DNA of 21,872 nucleotides from a virus. The stretch is from the IMG/VR virus record IMGVR_UViG_3300042463_000659, positions 1 through 21,872 of that record; one strand, written 5' to 3'. The position numbers and the translations under genes were made by a program. The notes beneath the pieces are model-generated. The model did no database searches, was not told the DNA's origin, and saw only the letters and a program-made list of their open reading frames with translations. Positions 8,668 through 15,618 of this stretch are shown one piece after another. The stretch's first letter is position 1. The number at the start of each line of letters is the position of its first letter.

Positions 8668-8678
8668 TAATATTACGA

Positions 8679-8714
8679 TTAAGGGTAGTTGAAATACACT
8701 ACCCTTAATTTTTT
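8679..8714 (+). terminator. Intrinsic terminator after the major capsid gene
   Basis: Perfect 11-bp stem, TTAAGGGTAGT (8679-8689) pairing with ACTACCCTTAA (8698-8708), 8-base loop and a T run to 8714. It begins 12 bases after the capsid stop codon. It would end or attenuate the capsid transcript and protect its 3' end. The next gene starts 32 bases later. Confidence 0.85.
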
Positions 8715-8746
8715 AAATTAAAAAAATTGATTAATAGAATAAAGAC

Positions 8747-9619
8747 ATGGAAAAAAAGATTAAAATTCACAGAAAAGAAGTCCGTAGACACGGAGTACAT
8801 CTTTCTTTAACACAAGAAAGAACAGCTACTTTAGGTAGTTATTTGACAAGAAGTGGTTCAGTAGGAACAGGTTTAACATTTGATGAAGTCAAAAAATGGA
8901 TGCCATCAATTATTGGAGTAGAACCTACAGACCCTAAATTTAGATTGGAAGTTGAAAAGTATTTTAACAACATTGCAATCCCTATTCCTTACGAAGGAAA
9001 GTTATTGAACATTGGATTTGATGAAGAATTAAATGAGCCTTATGACCTCATGGATTACATTAAATACAAGTTTGCAATGTCTCATCCTTTAGTGGCAGAG
9101 AATAAAATAACTTCAGATTCAACACAAACTAAGATGTATTACATTGAAGATGAGCAATTAGAGTTAGACAACAGAAGCAAAAAGCTTATGACTAAAACTA
9201 AAGCTGTGTTGGAATTTGCTAAATTACTTGAAGACGAAGTAAAACAAGATTGGGTATTAAGAAGATTAACAGTAGAAATGCCAGAACTTGGTTCAGTTAC
9301 TTCTCTTTCAAATCTGAAAAAACAAGAAAAAGATTTGAAAATGGAAGAAGCTTACGAAAAGAAACCTGGTTTATTACTAGAAATCGTATCTGATCCAGAT
9401 CTTGAATACAAAGCACAAATAGCTTCATTTGTAGAAGCTAAAATAATTCAAAAAGTAGGTAATAACTATATCTATGGTTCTGAGCCACTTGGAGAATTAA
9501 ACCAAACAATTGCATACTTAAAGAGTCCTAATAACTCTGAATCTTATGCTATTATGTTGGCAAAATTGAAACAATTAGACCTTGGTATGAAAACTAAGGA
9601 AGTTAAAAAAGCTAAATAA
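8747..9619 (+). CDS. Conserved virion-associated protein of unknown role, 290 aa
   Basis: 290-residue protein, basic at both ends and helical overall, directly after the capsid gene. The start (KIKIHRKEVRRHG) is very basic. The middle is helical and charged (residues about 125-205, including LEFAKLLEDEVKQDWVLRRL and KKQEKDLKMEEAYEK). The last 60 residues look like a winged-helix or similar small domain (AKIIQKVGNNYIYG...LNQTIAYLKS). No membrane segment or enzyme motif is seen. Position between capsid and connector genes suggests a capsid-associated or inner-head protein, but I cannot name a function. It ends with a Lys-rich tail, and a GC-rich hairpin follows the stop at once. Confidence 0.7.
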   Translation: MEKKIKIHRKEVRRHGVHLSLTQERTATLGSYLTRSGSVGTGLTFDEVKKWMPSIIGVEPTDPKFRLEVEKYFNNIAIPIPYEGKLLNIGFDEELNEPYDLMDYIKYKFAMSHPLVAENKITSDSTQTKMYYIEDEQLELDNRSKKLMTKTKAVLEFAKLLEDEVKQDWVLRRLTVEMPELGSVTSLSNLKKQEKDLKMEEAYEKKPGLLLEIVSDPDLEYKAQIASFVEAKIIQKVGNNYIYGSEPLGELNQTIAYLKSPNNSESYAIMLAKLKQLDLGMKTKEVKKAK

Positions 9620-9623
9620 AAAC

Positions 9624-9648
9624 AGGGGGTTAATAGCCCCCTACTTTT
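9624..9648 (+). terminator. Weak terminator or RNA hairpin
   Basis: AGGGGG (9624-9629) pairs with CCCCCT (9637-9642), optionally extended by two pairs into the loop, followed by a short CTTTT. It lies 5 bases after one stop codon and ends just before the ATG at 9655. The T run is short, so it may attenuate transcription or stabilise the upstream RNA rather than terminate fully. It is the most G/C-dense spot in an AT-rich window. Confidence 0.6.
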
Positions 9649-9654
9649 AAAAAT

Positions 9655-10764
9655 ATGAATATAACACAAATGCATACAGAGATTCAAGCTGAGATGAATA
9701 AAATGAATTCATTTTTGTTTGATACCTTTTCTCGTCAAGAAGTTGACATTGCTATTAATAGGAGTATTCTAAGATTTTTAAACCAAAAATATTCATCTAA
9801 ATCTAATCTTATGAAGAGAGGATTTGAGATGAGTCAAAAACGTATTGACGACTTACGTGCACTTGTCGTATCTAATTATATTGGAAAAGCAACTATTCCT
9901 CCAAGTACAGATCCAGATGTAAATGAAAAAGTTAATTTTGAATTACCTGGAAATTATTACCATGCTGTAGCTGCTAGATTTAGAGTAGCTCATAATCAAT
10001 GTGGTAGTATTGTACCTACAGCAACTACACAGTTGTATAACTACGCTGTATTAAATATGAGTGATTTTCCTTCTAATACTGATATAGGAACAATTAAAAT
10101 AACTGAAACAGAGGATACTAATATTACAGTAGAGTTTCCTGCTGCAGGTGTAAATTATTCTTTTCCTGAAGATACTAGTTTAATAGCTAGTATTTTAATG
10201 CAAAAGTTAACTAAAGCATTTGCTAATTATCCGTTAATAGAATTTTTCTGGGAATCGTATAAAGATCTTTATTTCCAAAATTCTATTATAATTTTAATTA
10301 AAGAAACAAATCCTTCTTATGTTTTTGAGTACGAGTATAAGTTATTAGATGAAACTGAAGAAGGGCCTACAGAATTAACTAATGAAGAATATAATATTTC
10401 TTTTTATAGTAATGGAACAACTTTAACTACTTCTGGTAAATTAACACAAGAAGATGATATCTATGCAATGCAGGCTGATCCGTTTAATAAAACATCGGCT
10501 GAGTTTCCATTGTATTTTTTCTCAGAAAATCATTTTAATATTTACTATCAAAAAACAGGAAATTTTAATTTTGTTGTAACTGATGTAATTTTATCTTATA
10601 TTCGTAAACCAAATGTTGTGTCTTATTATCTAGAACAAGATTGTGATTTACCAGACGCTACTCATCAAGAAATTGTTAGCATGTCAGCTAATTATTTACT
10701 TGAGGTAACACAAGCTGGTGATAGATTTAAAACTCAAACAGAAATGGTACTAACTAATGAATAA
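9655..10764 (+). CDS. Probable head-tail connector / ring-like protein, 369 aa
   Basis: The N-terminal helical pattern (ITQMHTEIQAEMNKMN, then SRQEVDIAINRSILRFLNQKY, residues about 3-46) is like the adaptor/ring proteins that stack under portals in podoviruses and crAss-like phages: a helical bundle followed by a beta-rich region (residues about 95-320) and a final helix (HQEIVSMSANYLLEVTQA) before the C-terminus. FELPGNYYHAVAARFRV (about 97-113) resembles the first strand segments of such adaptors. The long beta-rich middle (NITVEFPAAG, FYSNGTTLTT) is larger than in P22-gp4-type adaptors and may be an inserted domain. It lies apart from the other ring genes, which are at 16.5-18.4 kb. Role assignment is moderate; a neck or decoration protein is the alternative. 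Confidence 0.5.
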   Translation: MNITQMHTEIQAEMNKMNSFLFDTFSRQEVDIAINRSILRFLNQKYSSKSNLMKRGFEMSQKRIDDLRALVVSNYIGKATIPPSTDPDVNEKVNFELPGNYYHAVAARFRVAHNQCGSIVPTATTQLYNYAVLNMSDFPSNTDIGTIKITETEDTNITVEFPAAGVNYSFPEDTSLIASILMQKLTKAFANYPLIEFFWESYKDLYFQNSIIILIKETNPSYVFEYEYKLLDETEEGPTELTNEEYNISFYSNGTTLTTSGKLTQEDDIYAMQADPFNKTSAEFPLYFFSENHFNIYYQKTGNFNFVVTDVILSYIRKPNVVSYYLEQDCDLPDATHQEIVSMSANYLLEVTQAGDRFKTQTEMVLTNE

Positions 10765-10801
10765 ATTTTTCTTAATTAATAACAAATAAATAAAAAACAA
10801 A

Positions 10802-12148
10802 ATGTCTAAAACCGTTTTAATCGCAAACGTAGATGCTCTTGGTACTGCTACTTTACCTCAAAACTTATCTGATGGTCAAATTGGTATGTATTCAATTGCC
10901 GCAAATGGTGCACTTACCGTATTAACTGGTTCTCCTACTTCAGGTCAACTTGCATTACCTTTAATGGTAGCTGTAGGTGGCCTAAGTGGCAATCCACGTA
11001 CACTTATTTTCCAGCCTAAAAATTCTAATTTTGGAGCTGTTCCTTATTTAGTAGGAGCTACTCAAGCAACTGTTGCTCCTGTACCTAATGTTGATATTGT
11101 AGGTTACACTGGTGCAAGTGGTGATAATAGTACTATTCTTGCCAACCTTGCTGGTACTTACAATTTAACTGCAACTAACACTAGTAAAACTGCTCCTCCA
11201 TTACCTTTTAATTTTGCTTCTTTATCTTATACTACAAATGCTGCTGCAACTCCAGCTGCTGTAGCTTTAGATTGGACTAGAGCAATTAATTCTAAAACTT
11301 TAAATTCTTCATTACAACCTTATGACAGATTTGTAATGGCTCAAGTATTACTTAATACTGCTGCTGGTGGTGGTACTCCTGGTGCTGAAACTGCAATTAC
11401 TACTAATGGTAGTACTATAGTAACTACAAGTGCTACTTTAGGAGCAACAAATTACGCAGCAGGTAATTATATTAGATTTGGACCTGCAGGTGCAACTAAT
11501 ACTACAACTCCAGTTTACAAAATTGCAAGTTTTGATTCAACAACTCAAATTACTTTAACCACTCCATTTGTAGACCCATCATTAGCTATAGGTGCTACAA
11601 CTACTTTTACAGGTAGTGCAACTACTGCTAATTCTCAAATTACTTACATTGCTGCTGCTAGTGTAACAAGTTCAACTCTTGCAGGTGTAAGATTGACTAG
11701 TTTTGGTAACTGGTTTAACGGTTCTGCTTTTAAAGAAAAGTATCCTAACTATTCAATTGCTGCTGGTGTAAGTGGTACAGGTCCTATTGGAACTCCTATT
11801 GTTCATAATGGTGTAACTGCTCAATCATATAGCACAGGTCTTACTATTTCTAGTGGTGTTGCCAAAGTAGGTTATGGTCAAGGATGGCAAGCACAAAAAC
11901 AAGAATTTGAATCACAAGGTTATATTGGAAATACTAATAGAAGTTTCTTACCTTATCCTGTAGAATATTATGCTTCTGCAACTGCTACTTATTCAGGTTT
12001 TACTGTTAAATACAAATCTTCTCCAATTGATGCTGCAAATGCAGGTTATGGAAGAGAAGAAGACCATGAATTAATTGTTTTTGGTTTAACAGGAAGTTTA
12101 ACTGGATTTGCTGCTGTAAGAACTGGTTTAGCCGCTTATATAGCTTAA
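10802..12148 (+). CDS. Thr/Ala/Gly-rich virion structural protein, likely abundant
   Basis: 448-residue beta-rich protein, strongly enriched in Thr, Ala, Gly and Ser and poor in charge. Residues about 198-262 contain a recognisable phage-structural beta domain pattern, GNYIRFGP...VYKIASFDSTTQITLTTPF, seen as an inserted module in various virion proteins. The C-terminus (about 355-448) has a more mixed composition with conserved-looking aromatic blocks (GWQAQKQEFESQGY, SFLPYPVEYYAS). It has its own A-rich leader and a strong terminator 26 bases after its stop, like the capsid gene, so high expression is likely. It could be a capsid decoration or auxiliary protein, a tail component or a fibre. 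I do not recognise its exact family and give no symbol. Confidence 0.65.
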   Translation: MSKTVLIANVDALGTATLPQNLSDGQIGMYSIAANGALTVLTGSPTSGQLALPLMVAVGGLSGNPRTLIFQPKNSNFGAVPYLVGATQATVAPVPNVDIVGYTGASGDNSTILANLAGTYNLTATNTSKTAPPLPFNFASLSYTTNAAATPAAVALDWTRAINSKTLNSSLQPYDRFVMAQVLLNTAAGGGTPGAETAITTNGSTIVTTSATLGATNYAAGNYIRFGPAGATNTTTPVYKIASFDSTTQITLTTPFVDPSLAIGATTTFTGSATTANSQITYIAAASVTSSTLAGVRLTSFGNWFNGSAFKEKYPNYSIAAGVSGTGPIGTPIVHNGVTAQSYSTGLTISSGVAKVGYGQGWQAQKQEFESQGYIGNTNRSFLPYPVEYYASATATYSGFTVKYKSSPIDAANAGYGREEDHELIVFGLTGSLTGFAAVRTGLAAYIA

Positions 12149-12174
12149 TCTTAACTTAAACAATTAAATAAATT

Positions 12175-12203
12175 AGGGAAGTATAAAAATACTTCCCTTT
12201 TTT
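12175..12203 (+). terminator. Strong intrinsic terminator
   Basis: Perfect 10-bp stem AGGGAAGTAT (12175-12184) with ATACTTCCCT (12189-12198), AAAA loop, and six Ts at 12198-12203. It lies 26 bases after the 448-residue structural gene and should separate it from the following group of genes. Confidence 0.88.
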
Positions 12204-12205
12204 AT

Positions 12206-12213
12206 TATATTTG
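12206..12213 (+). promoter_or_regulatory. Candidate -7 promoter element after the terminator
   Basis: TATATTTG fits TAnnTTTG and starts two bases after the terminator T run, 25 bases before the ATG at 12231. A promoter just after a terminator is a sensible arrangement, but no TTTG or TTG lies at the -33 distance, where the terminator stem is. The element is therefore only a candidate. Confidence 0.35.
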
Positions 12214-12230
12214 TAGATAATATTTAAAAT

Positions 12231-13061
12231 ATGGCTTTAATAACGAAATTAAAAACCATAGTAGCTTCTGATTATAAATCCGTAGTATCATCTGACACTA
12301 CTGGAACAGGAATTACTGGATACGGTAATAATCAAGATCCTGCAGGTTATAGAGAAGCAAATGGTGTCGGTACTGATATATTAGGAGGAAGATTAATATT
12401 TACTTCTCCTTCTTTAGCTGAATATCCGTTTAATCTTACTCCATTTGATTGTTATACAGATATATTATCAGCTCAAACTTGGACTACTCTTAATACTAAT
12501 TTAGGAGAAGCGGCTACAGATGACCCTATTGAAGATGGTGTATGGAAATCAGAATATATTACATTTTTTGCTAACCCTTCAGGAGTGTCTATTACTTTAG
12601 ACAGTACTAATGGTTATGCAACTTATACTGCTCCTACTGATTATTTAAAATTTGCTAATACAGGTTATTTATATATAGCTACAACTTTTGGAGGATCTTT
12701 TGATGCTACAAAATTGTTTCCAATAACTACTCCTGTAACAATGAGTTCAAATAAAATTTATTTATCTGGGCTTGATTTAAGTGGCGTTAAAACCTATACT
12801 GAATACAGAGTAGGATATTCAGCTGTTAAATATTTTGTTTCAGCTAGAGCTATTAGACATTGTTTAGATGAAAAGATAGCTGCATTACCTAATTCAAATT
12901 GTCCTTGTAAAGAAAAACAGGTAAACAAATTAATGAACATGTGTATGCTTTATGATGGAATGATGATTAATGCAGAAAATGGTAACCCTACTAAAGCTCA
13001 ATATATTTTTGATATCTTAACCAATTACTGTACAGATTCAGATTGTAAATGCAATGACTAA
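12231..13061 (+). CDS. Beta-rich virion-associated protein with Cys-rich C-terminus, 276 aa
   Basis: The first about 200 residues are beta-rich and Thr/Gly/Tyr-rich. The opening (MALITKLKTIVASDYKSVV, then DTTGTGITGYGNNQDPAGY) resembles a protein type common in Bacteroidota phages whose function is not known to me. The last 70 residues are different: helical, with clustered cysteines (HCLDEKIA, NCPCKEK, MNMCMLYDG, NYCTDSDCKCND), giving at least eight Cys that could bind metal or form disulfides. It starts behind a strong terminator and overlaps the next, also Cys-rich, gene by 8 bases. A fibre-proximal or tail adaptor role is possible from its location before the fibre-like genes. No catalytic motif is seen. 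Confidence 0.6.
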   Translation: MALITKLKTIVASDYKSVVSSDTTGTGITGYGNNQDPAGYREANGVGTDILGGRLIFTSPSLAEYPFNLTPFDCYTDILSAQTWTTLNTNLGEAATDDPIEDGVWKSEYITFFANPSGVSITLDSTNGYATYTAPTDYLKFANTGYLYIATTFGGSFDATKLFPITTPVTMSSNKIYLSGLDLSGVKTYTEYRVGYSAVKYFVSARAIRHCLDEKIAALPNSNCPCKEKQVNKLMNMCMLYDGMMINAENGNPTKAQYIFDILTNYCTDSDCKCND

Positions 13062-13302
13062 CGAACAAAATCAAATAGTAATAGAAAACATTAATTTAGT
13101 ACTGCAAAAGATAAGTAATATCTATGCTAATAAATTAGTGTTTGGTTTTATCAACGGTTGCTGTGATTGTTGTGAAGGAAAATTATTGTATCTTTACAAA
13201 CGTGTTCTTCAAGAAAGAACTTTTGACGAAAATGAATTTCTTACTGAAGATCAGTACAATGCTATTTATATTAATGTTCAACAAATAACTAAAAAATACT
13301 AA
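13054..13302 (+). CDS. Small Cys-cluster protein, 82 aa
   Basis: Helical 82-residue protein with a striking central CCDCC cluster (in INGCCDCCEGKLLYLYKR, about residues 34-51). No other cysteine occurs in the protein. The flanks are amphipathic helices (NQIVIENINLVLQKIS, DQYNAIYINVQQITK). The start overlaps the upstream Cys-rich gene by 8 bases, so the two are likely co-translated, and their matching cysteine-rich ends suggest that the products interact or share a metal site. I do not know a named family. It is followed after 4 bases by the next gene. Confidence 0.65.
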   Translation: MTNEQNQIVIENINLVLQKISNIYANKLVFGFINGCCDCCEGKLLYLYKRVLQERTFDENEFLTEDQYNAIYINVQQITKKY

Positions 13303-13306
13303 AATT

Positions 13307-13639
13307 ATGTCAGGTTTTTCAAAATTAGAAAGTTTAATGGATTCGTTGTTAAGTACTTCAAGACTTTCAACTTTTCTTAGAGCAGCTTCGTTAGGACAAG
13401 GTTCACCTAATTTAATCCTTAATACTACAAATCTTACAACAGGTAACTGGACTGCAGTTCAAATATTATCTCCTACAGGTACTATTGCTTCAATGACATT
13501 AGATGGAGTTACAAATGTTACTTCATTAAGTACTATTACTTTAAATCAAGGAGTAATTATATATGGTCAAATTACTAGTATAACTCTTGGAGGTAGTACT
13601 ACAGTAAGACTATATGGTGGAATCAATACAACTATATAA
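13307..13639 (+). CDS. Small beta-rich fibre- or decoration-like protein, 110 aa
   Basis: A short helical N-terminus (FSKLESLMDSLLSTSRLSTFLRAASLGQ, residues about 4-31) is followed by a compact all-beta region of alternating Thr, Ile, Gly and Ser (about 38-110, e.g. SMTLDGVTNVTSLST, QGVIIYGQITSITLGG). This layout, an anchoring helix plus a trimeric-looking beta domain, is common in small phage fibre, spike and head-decoration proteins. The stop is separated by two bases from the next gene, so the two form a pair. No receptor-binding residues can be assigned. Structural role likely, precise role unknown. Confidence 0.55.
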   Translation: MSGFSKLESLMDSLLSTSRLSTFLRAASLGQGSPNLILNTTNLTTGNWTAVQILSPTGTIASMTLDGVTNVTSLSTITLNQGVIIYGQITSITLGGSTTVRLYGGINTTI

Positions 13640-13641
13640 TT

Positions 13642-14487
13642 ATGCCAAAATTAGGATTAGGGTTAGGTATTGATAATACAATTAGTTTATCTGCAGCATT
13701 TACTACAGAATATCAGGCTATTTTAGCAAGAGGAACAGCTCTTGGATATACTTTACCAAGTGCTGATACACAAATTAAACAAAATCAATTAGTTTTTAAT
13801 TTAAAAGCAGCAGGAACTTGGGATAAATTAGATGTATTATATATCTATGGTAATGGAGCTGCAAGTAGTAATTTTGCTTTAATAAATTGGAAAAACCCTA
13901 ATGTTTCTTTATCTACAATTACAGGTAGTTTAACTTTTGGTAATCTTGGATTTACAGGTGCTGCAAGTAGTTATATAGATACAAATTATAATCCTGTTAC
14001 AAACGGAGTAAAATATAAAACAGATAGTGCTTCTGCTGGTATTTGGAAGTTTTTAAACAATAATACTGCAACAAAGTTTATGTACGGAAACTCAGGATCG
14101 TTTAATAATACTCCAGGTGATAGTGGAGCATCAGCAGCTGTAAGAATTATGACATTTAATACTTTTGTTGGTGCAGTGCAAACAGGTGTAAATAATCAAG
14201 CTACTGGATTATTGATTGCTAATAAATTAAATAACACTGGATCACCTACAGTTAGAGGTACTAATAATTTTGCTTTTTATTCTGGAGGAGCATATCAAAT
14301 TAGAGATACTGAAAACGAAGCTTTAACATCAGGTAATTATAGTGTTTTTGCTTATGCTCCAATAGCAGGAGCATTGCCTAGTACATATTTAGGAGGTATT
14401 GGAAGTTTTTTTGCAGGTGAAAGTTTTACTAGTGACCAATCACTTGGATTTGATGCTGCAATGACTATTTATTTTAATTCGTTATAA
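13642..14487 (+). CDS. Fibre- or adhesin-like beta-sandwich protein, 281 aa
   Basis: Beta-rich and Gly/Asn/Ser/Thr-rich. After a short N-terminus (MPKLGLGLGIDN) comes a helical segment (TEYQAILARGTALGY) and then the block WDKLDVLYIYGNGAAS...FALINWKNP (about residues 60-92). The rest (about 98-281) runs in short strands, with GFTGAASSYIDTNYNP and GIGSFFAGESFTSDQS, like concanavalin/laminin-G-like sandwich proteins found in Bacteroidota phage fibres and adhesins. A role in host or glycan binding, or as a head fibre, is therefore plausible. This is from composition and pattern memory, not from a conserved site. Its TAA stop shares one base with the next, very small gene (TAATG). Confidence 0.6.
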   Translation: MPKLGLGLGIDNTISLSAAFTTEYQAILARGTALGYTLPSADTQIKQNQLVFNLKAAGTWDKLDVLYIYGNGAASSNFALINWKNPNVSLSTITGSLTFGNLGFTGAASSYIDTNYNPVTNGVKYKTDSASAGIWKFLNNNTATKFMYGNSGSFNNTPGDSGASAAVRIMTFNTFVGAVQTGVNNQATGLLIANKLNNTGSPTVRGTNNFAFYSGGAYQIRDTENEALTSGNYSVFAYAPIAGALPSTYLGGIGSFFAGESFTSDQSLGFDAAMTIYFNSL

Positions 14488-14618
14488 TGATGGTAAAAGT
14501 AACAGGTAAAAACTCGGCAATAAAAAAGACATCTTTTGGAAGAAAAAAAGAAGGTGTCCAGAAGAAAAAAAGAAATAAACATGAATCGGTAAAAGAATAC
14601 CGTGGTCAAGGCAAATAA
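14487..14618 (+). CDS. Very small basic protein, 43 aa
   Basis: ATG at 14487 overlaps the previous stop in a TAATG junction, and the frame runs 43 codons to TAA at 14616-14618. The product is extremely basic, with Lys/Arg in about two fifths of positions, several KKK or RKK runs and the ending KEYRGQGK. A second ATG follows the first at once. Its position, coupling to the gene before it and lack of any other frame in the interval support it as real. Short Lys-rich proteins ending in YRGQG-like sequences appear in Bacteroidota phages as far as I recall, with no known function. DNA or RNA binding is possible. Confidence 0.6.
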   Translation: MMVKVTGKNSAIKKTSFGRKKEGVQKKKRNKHESVKEYRGQGK

Positions 14619-14636
14619 TAAAACGTAAATATAACT

Positions 14637-14828
14637 ATGACACATGAATTAAAATCTGAATTTGGAGTTGCTTTGGTTAGCTGGGTTTTCTTGCTAATCA
14701 GTAAAATGGCTCATTTTTTACCTGAACTTCAGGTATTTGCCGTTTTCTTGGCAATTGTAAGTTCTCTTATTAGTATCATCTTAGGACTACCCAAAGTAAT
14801 TACCCTAATTAAAAGATTCTTAAAATGA
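14637..14828 (+). CDS. Holin-like membrane protein, 63 aa
   Basis: 63 residues with two hydrophobic segments (about 9-27, VALVSWVFLLISKMAHFL, and 33-53, VFAVFLAIVSSLISIILGL) and a basic C-terminus (KVITLIKRFLK). This is the size and topology of a small class II or III holin. It overlaps the next gene by an ATGA (14825-14828). Together with the adjacent membrane protein and the peptidase that follows, it forms a lysis module. It could be the holin or the antiholin of the pair; the sequence does not decide. No signal peptide is expected. Confidence 0.65.
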   Translation: MTHELKSEFGVALVSWVFLLISKMAHFLPELQVFAVFLAIVSSLISIILGLPKVITLIKRFLK

Positions 14829-15049
14829 AAAAGTACAGCTATGGCTTAAATCAGTTCTTTAAACCCACACCTAAAAATATTGCTAGGTTTGGGTTAGCTT
14901 TATTTACAACCTGTTCAGCAGCTGCTGGTACATTTGTATATTTTGAACAAGAAAAAGTAGCCATGGTTATAGGTATTATCGGAGTAATTGGTATGTTTCT
15001 ATCTAATTTTTTTGGCAACGGAAATACAGGTAAACAAGAGAATATATGA
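14825..15049 (+). CDS. Second holin-like membrane protein, 74 aa
   Basis: Soluble basic N-terminus (KKYSYGLNQFFKPTPKNIARF) followed by two membrane segments (about 22-40, GLALFTTCSAAAGTFVYF, and 45-66, VAMVIGIIGVIGMFLSNFF) and a polar tail. The PTPKNIARFG motif before the first helix is reminiscent of small membrane proteins that precede endolysins in Bacteroidota phages. It is joined by ATGA overlaps to the genes on both sides (14825 and 15046), so three lysis genes are translated as one chain. Two holin-like proteins in tandem suggest a holin/antiholin or pore/regulator pair. Confidence 0.6.
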   Translation: MKKYSYGLNQFFKPTPKNIARFGLALFTTCSAAAGTFVYFEQEKVAMVIGIIGVIGMFLSNFFGNGNTGKQENI

Positions 15050-15450
15050 AAATAAGTAAACATATTAGCTATGAAGAAGCTACATTATCTCCTACTGCTA
15101 TAAGAAATGGTATAAGTAATCAACCAAATGAAGAGCAGTTGCATAATATGCAGCAATTAGCTGAGAATATATTTGAACCATTGAGGAAAATGTATGGAAA
15201 ACCAATCAAGGTGAATTCATTTTTCAGGTCAGAAGAATTGAATCAACTTGTTAAAGGCCAAAAAGGAAGTCAACATACAAAAGGTCAAGCTATTGATATT
15301 ACTGGTAAAAATAAAGAAGAGAATAAAAAGTTGTTTGAATTGGCAAAGACTTTGGATTATGATCAATTGATTAATGAGTACGATTTTTCATGGATACATA
15401 TCTCATATAAATCTGCAGGAAATAGAAAACAAGTTTTAGTGATAAAATGA
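15046..15450 (+). CDS. Peptidoglycan peptidase, M15 family (endolysin)
   Basis: 134-residue zinc D-Ala-D-Ala carboxypeptidase-like endolysin (M15, peptidase M15_3 type). The zinc triad reads as H77 (SQHTKGQAIDI), D84 in the same motif and H118 (SWIHIS), with E111 as likely catalytic base in LINEYDFSW. The early VNSFFRSEELN (residues 56-66) is the usual substrate-side block. No signal peptide is visible, so export would depend on the holins encoded just upstream. It starts in an ATGA overlap with the second holin-like gene. It cuts cross-links or stem peptides of the wall. It could be structural instead of lytic, but its size and the neighbouring holin-like genes argue for a lysin. Confidence 0.88.
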   Translation: MKISKHISYEEATLSPTAIRNGISNQPNEEQLHNMQQLAENIFEPLRKMYGKPIKVNSFFRSEELNQLVKGQKGSQHTKGQAIDITGKNKEENKKLFELAKTLDYDQLINEYDFSWIHISYKSAGNRKQVLVIK

Positions 15451-15469
15451 TTAAATAAAAATAAATAGC

Positions 15470-15613
15470 ATGAAAGAGTTAATCGTAATTTTCAGTATTT
15501 TTGTAGCATTATTAATTGCCTACTTAGAGTATGATAGTCATGAACAAATTAAGAAAATTAACGAAAAACGTAAAGCTGTTTCTAAAAAGAAAACTAAACA
15601 ATCTAATCAGTAA
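15470..15613 (+). CDS. Small one-helix membrane protein, 47 aa
   Basis: ATG at 15470 after a 19-base A-rich gap, 47 codons, TAA at 15611-15613. One hydrophobic segment spans residues about 4-19 (LIVIFSIFVALLIAYL), followed by a charged tail rich in Lys (KKINEKRKAVSKKKTK). The basic tail probably stays in the cytoplasm. It belongs to the lysis block, between the peptidase and another membrane protein. It could be a lysis regulator or a short inner-membrane partner; it is too short and has the wrong tail charge for a typical i-spanin. Function unknown. Confidence 0.6.
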   Translation: MKELIVIFSIFVALLIAYLEYDSHEQIKKINEKRKAVSKKKTKQSNQ

Positions 15614-15618
15614 TACCG

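Noticed and set aside
14851-15063. Minus-strand open frame opposite the second holin-like gene
   Set aside because: All supported genes run on the plus strand in an overlapping chain; the antisense product looks like the complement of a hydrophobic gene.
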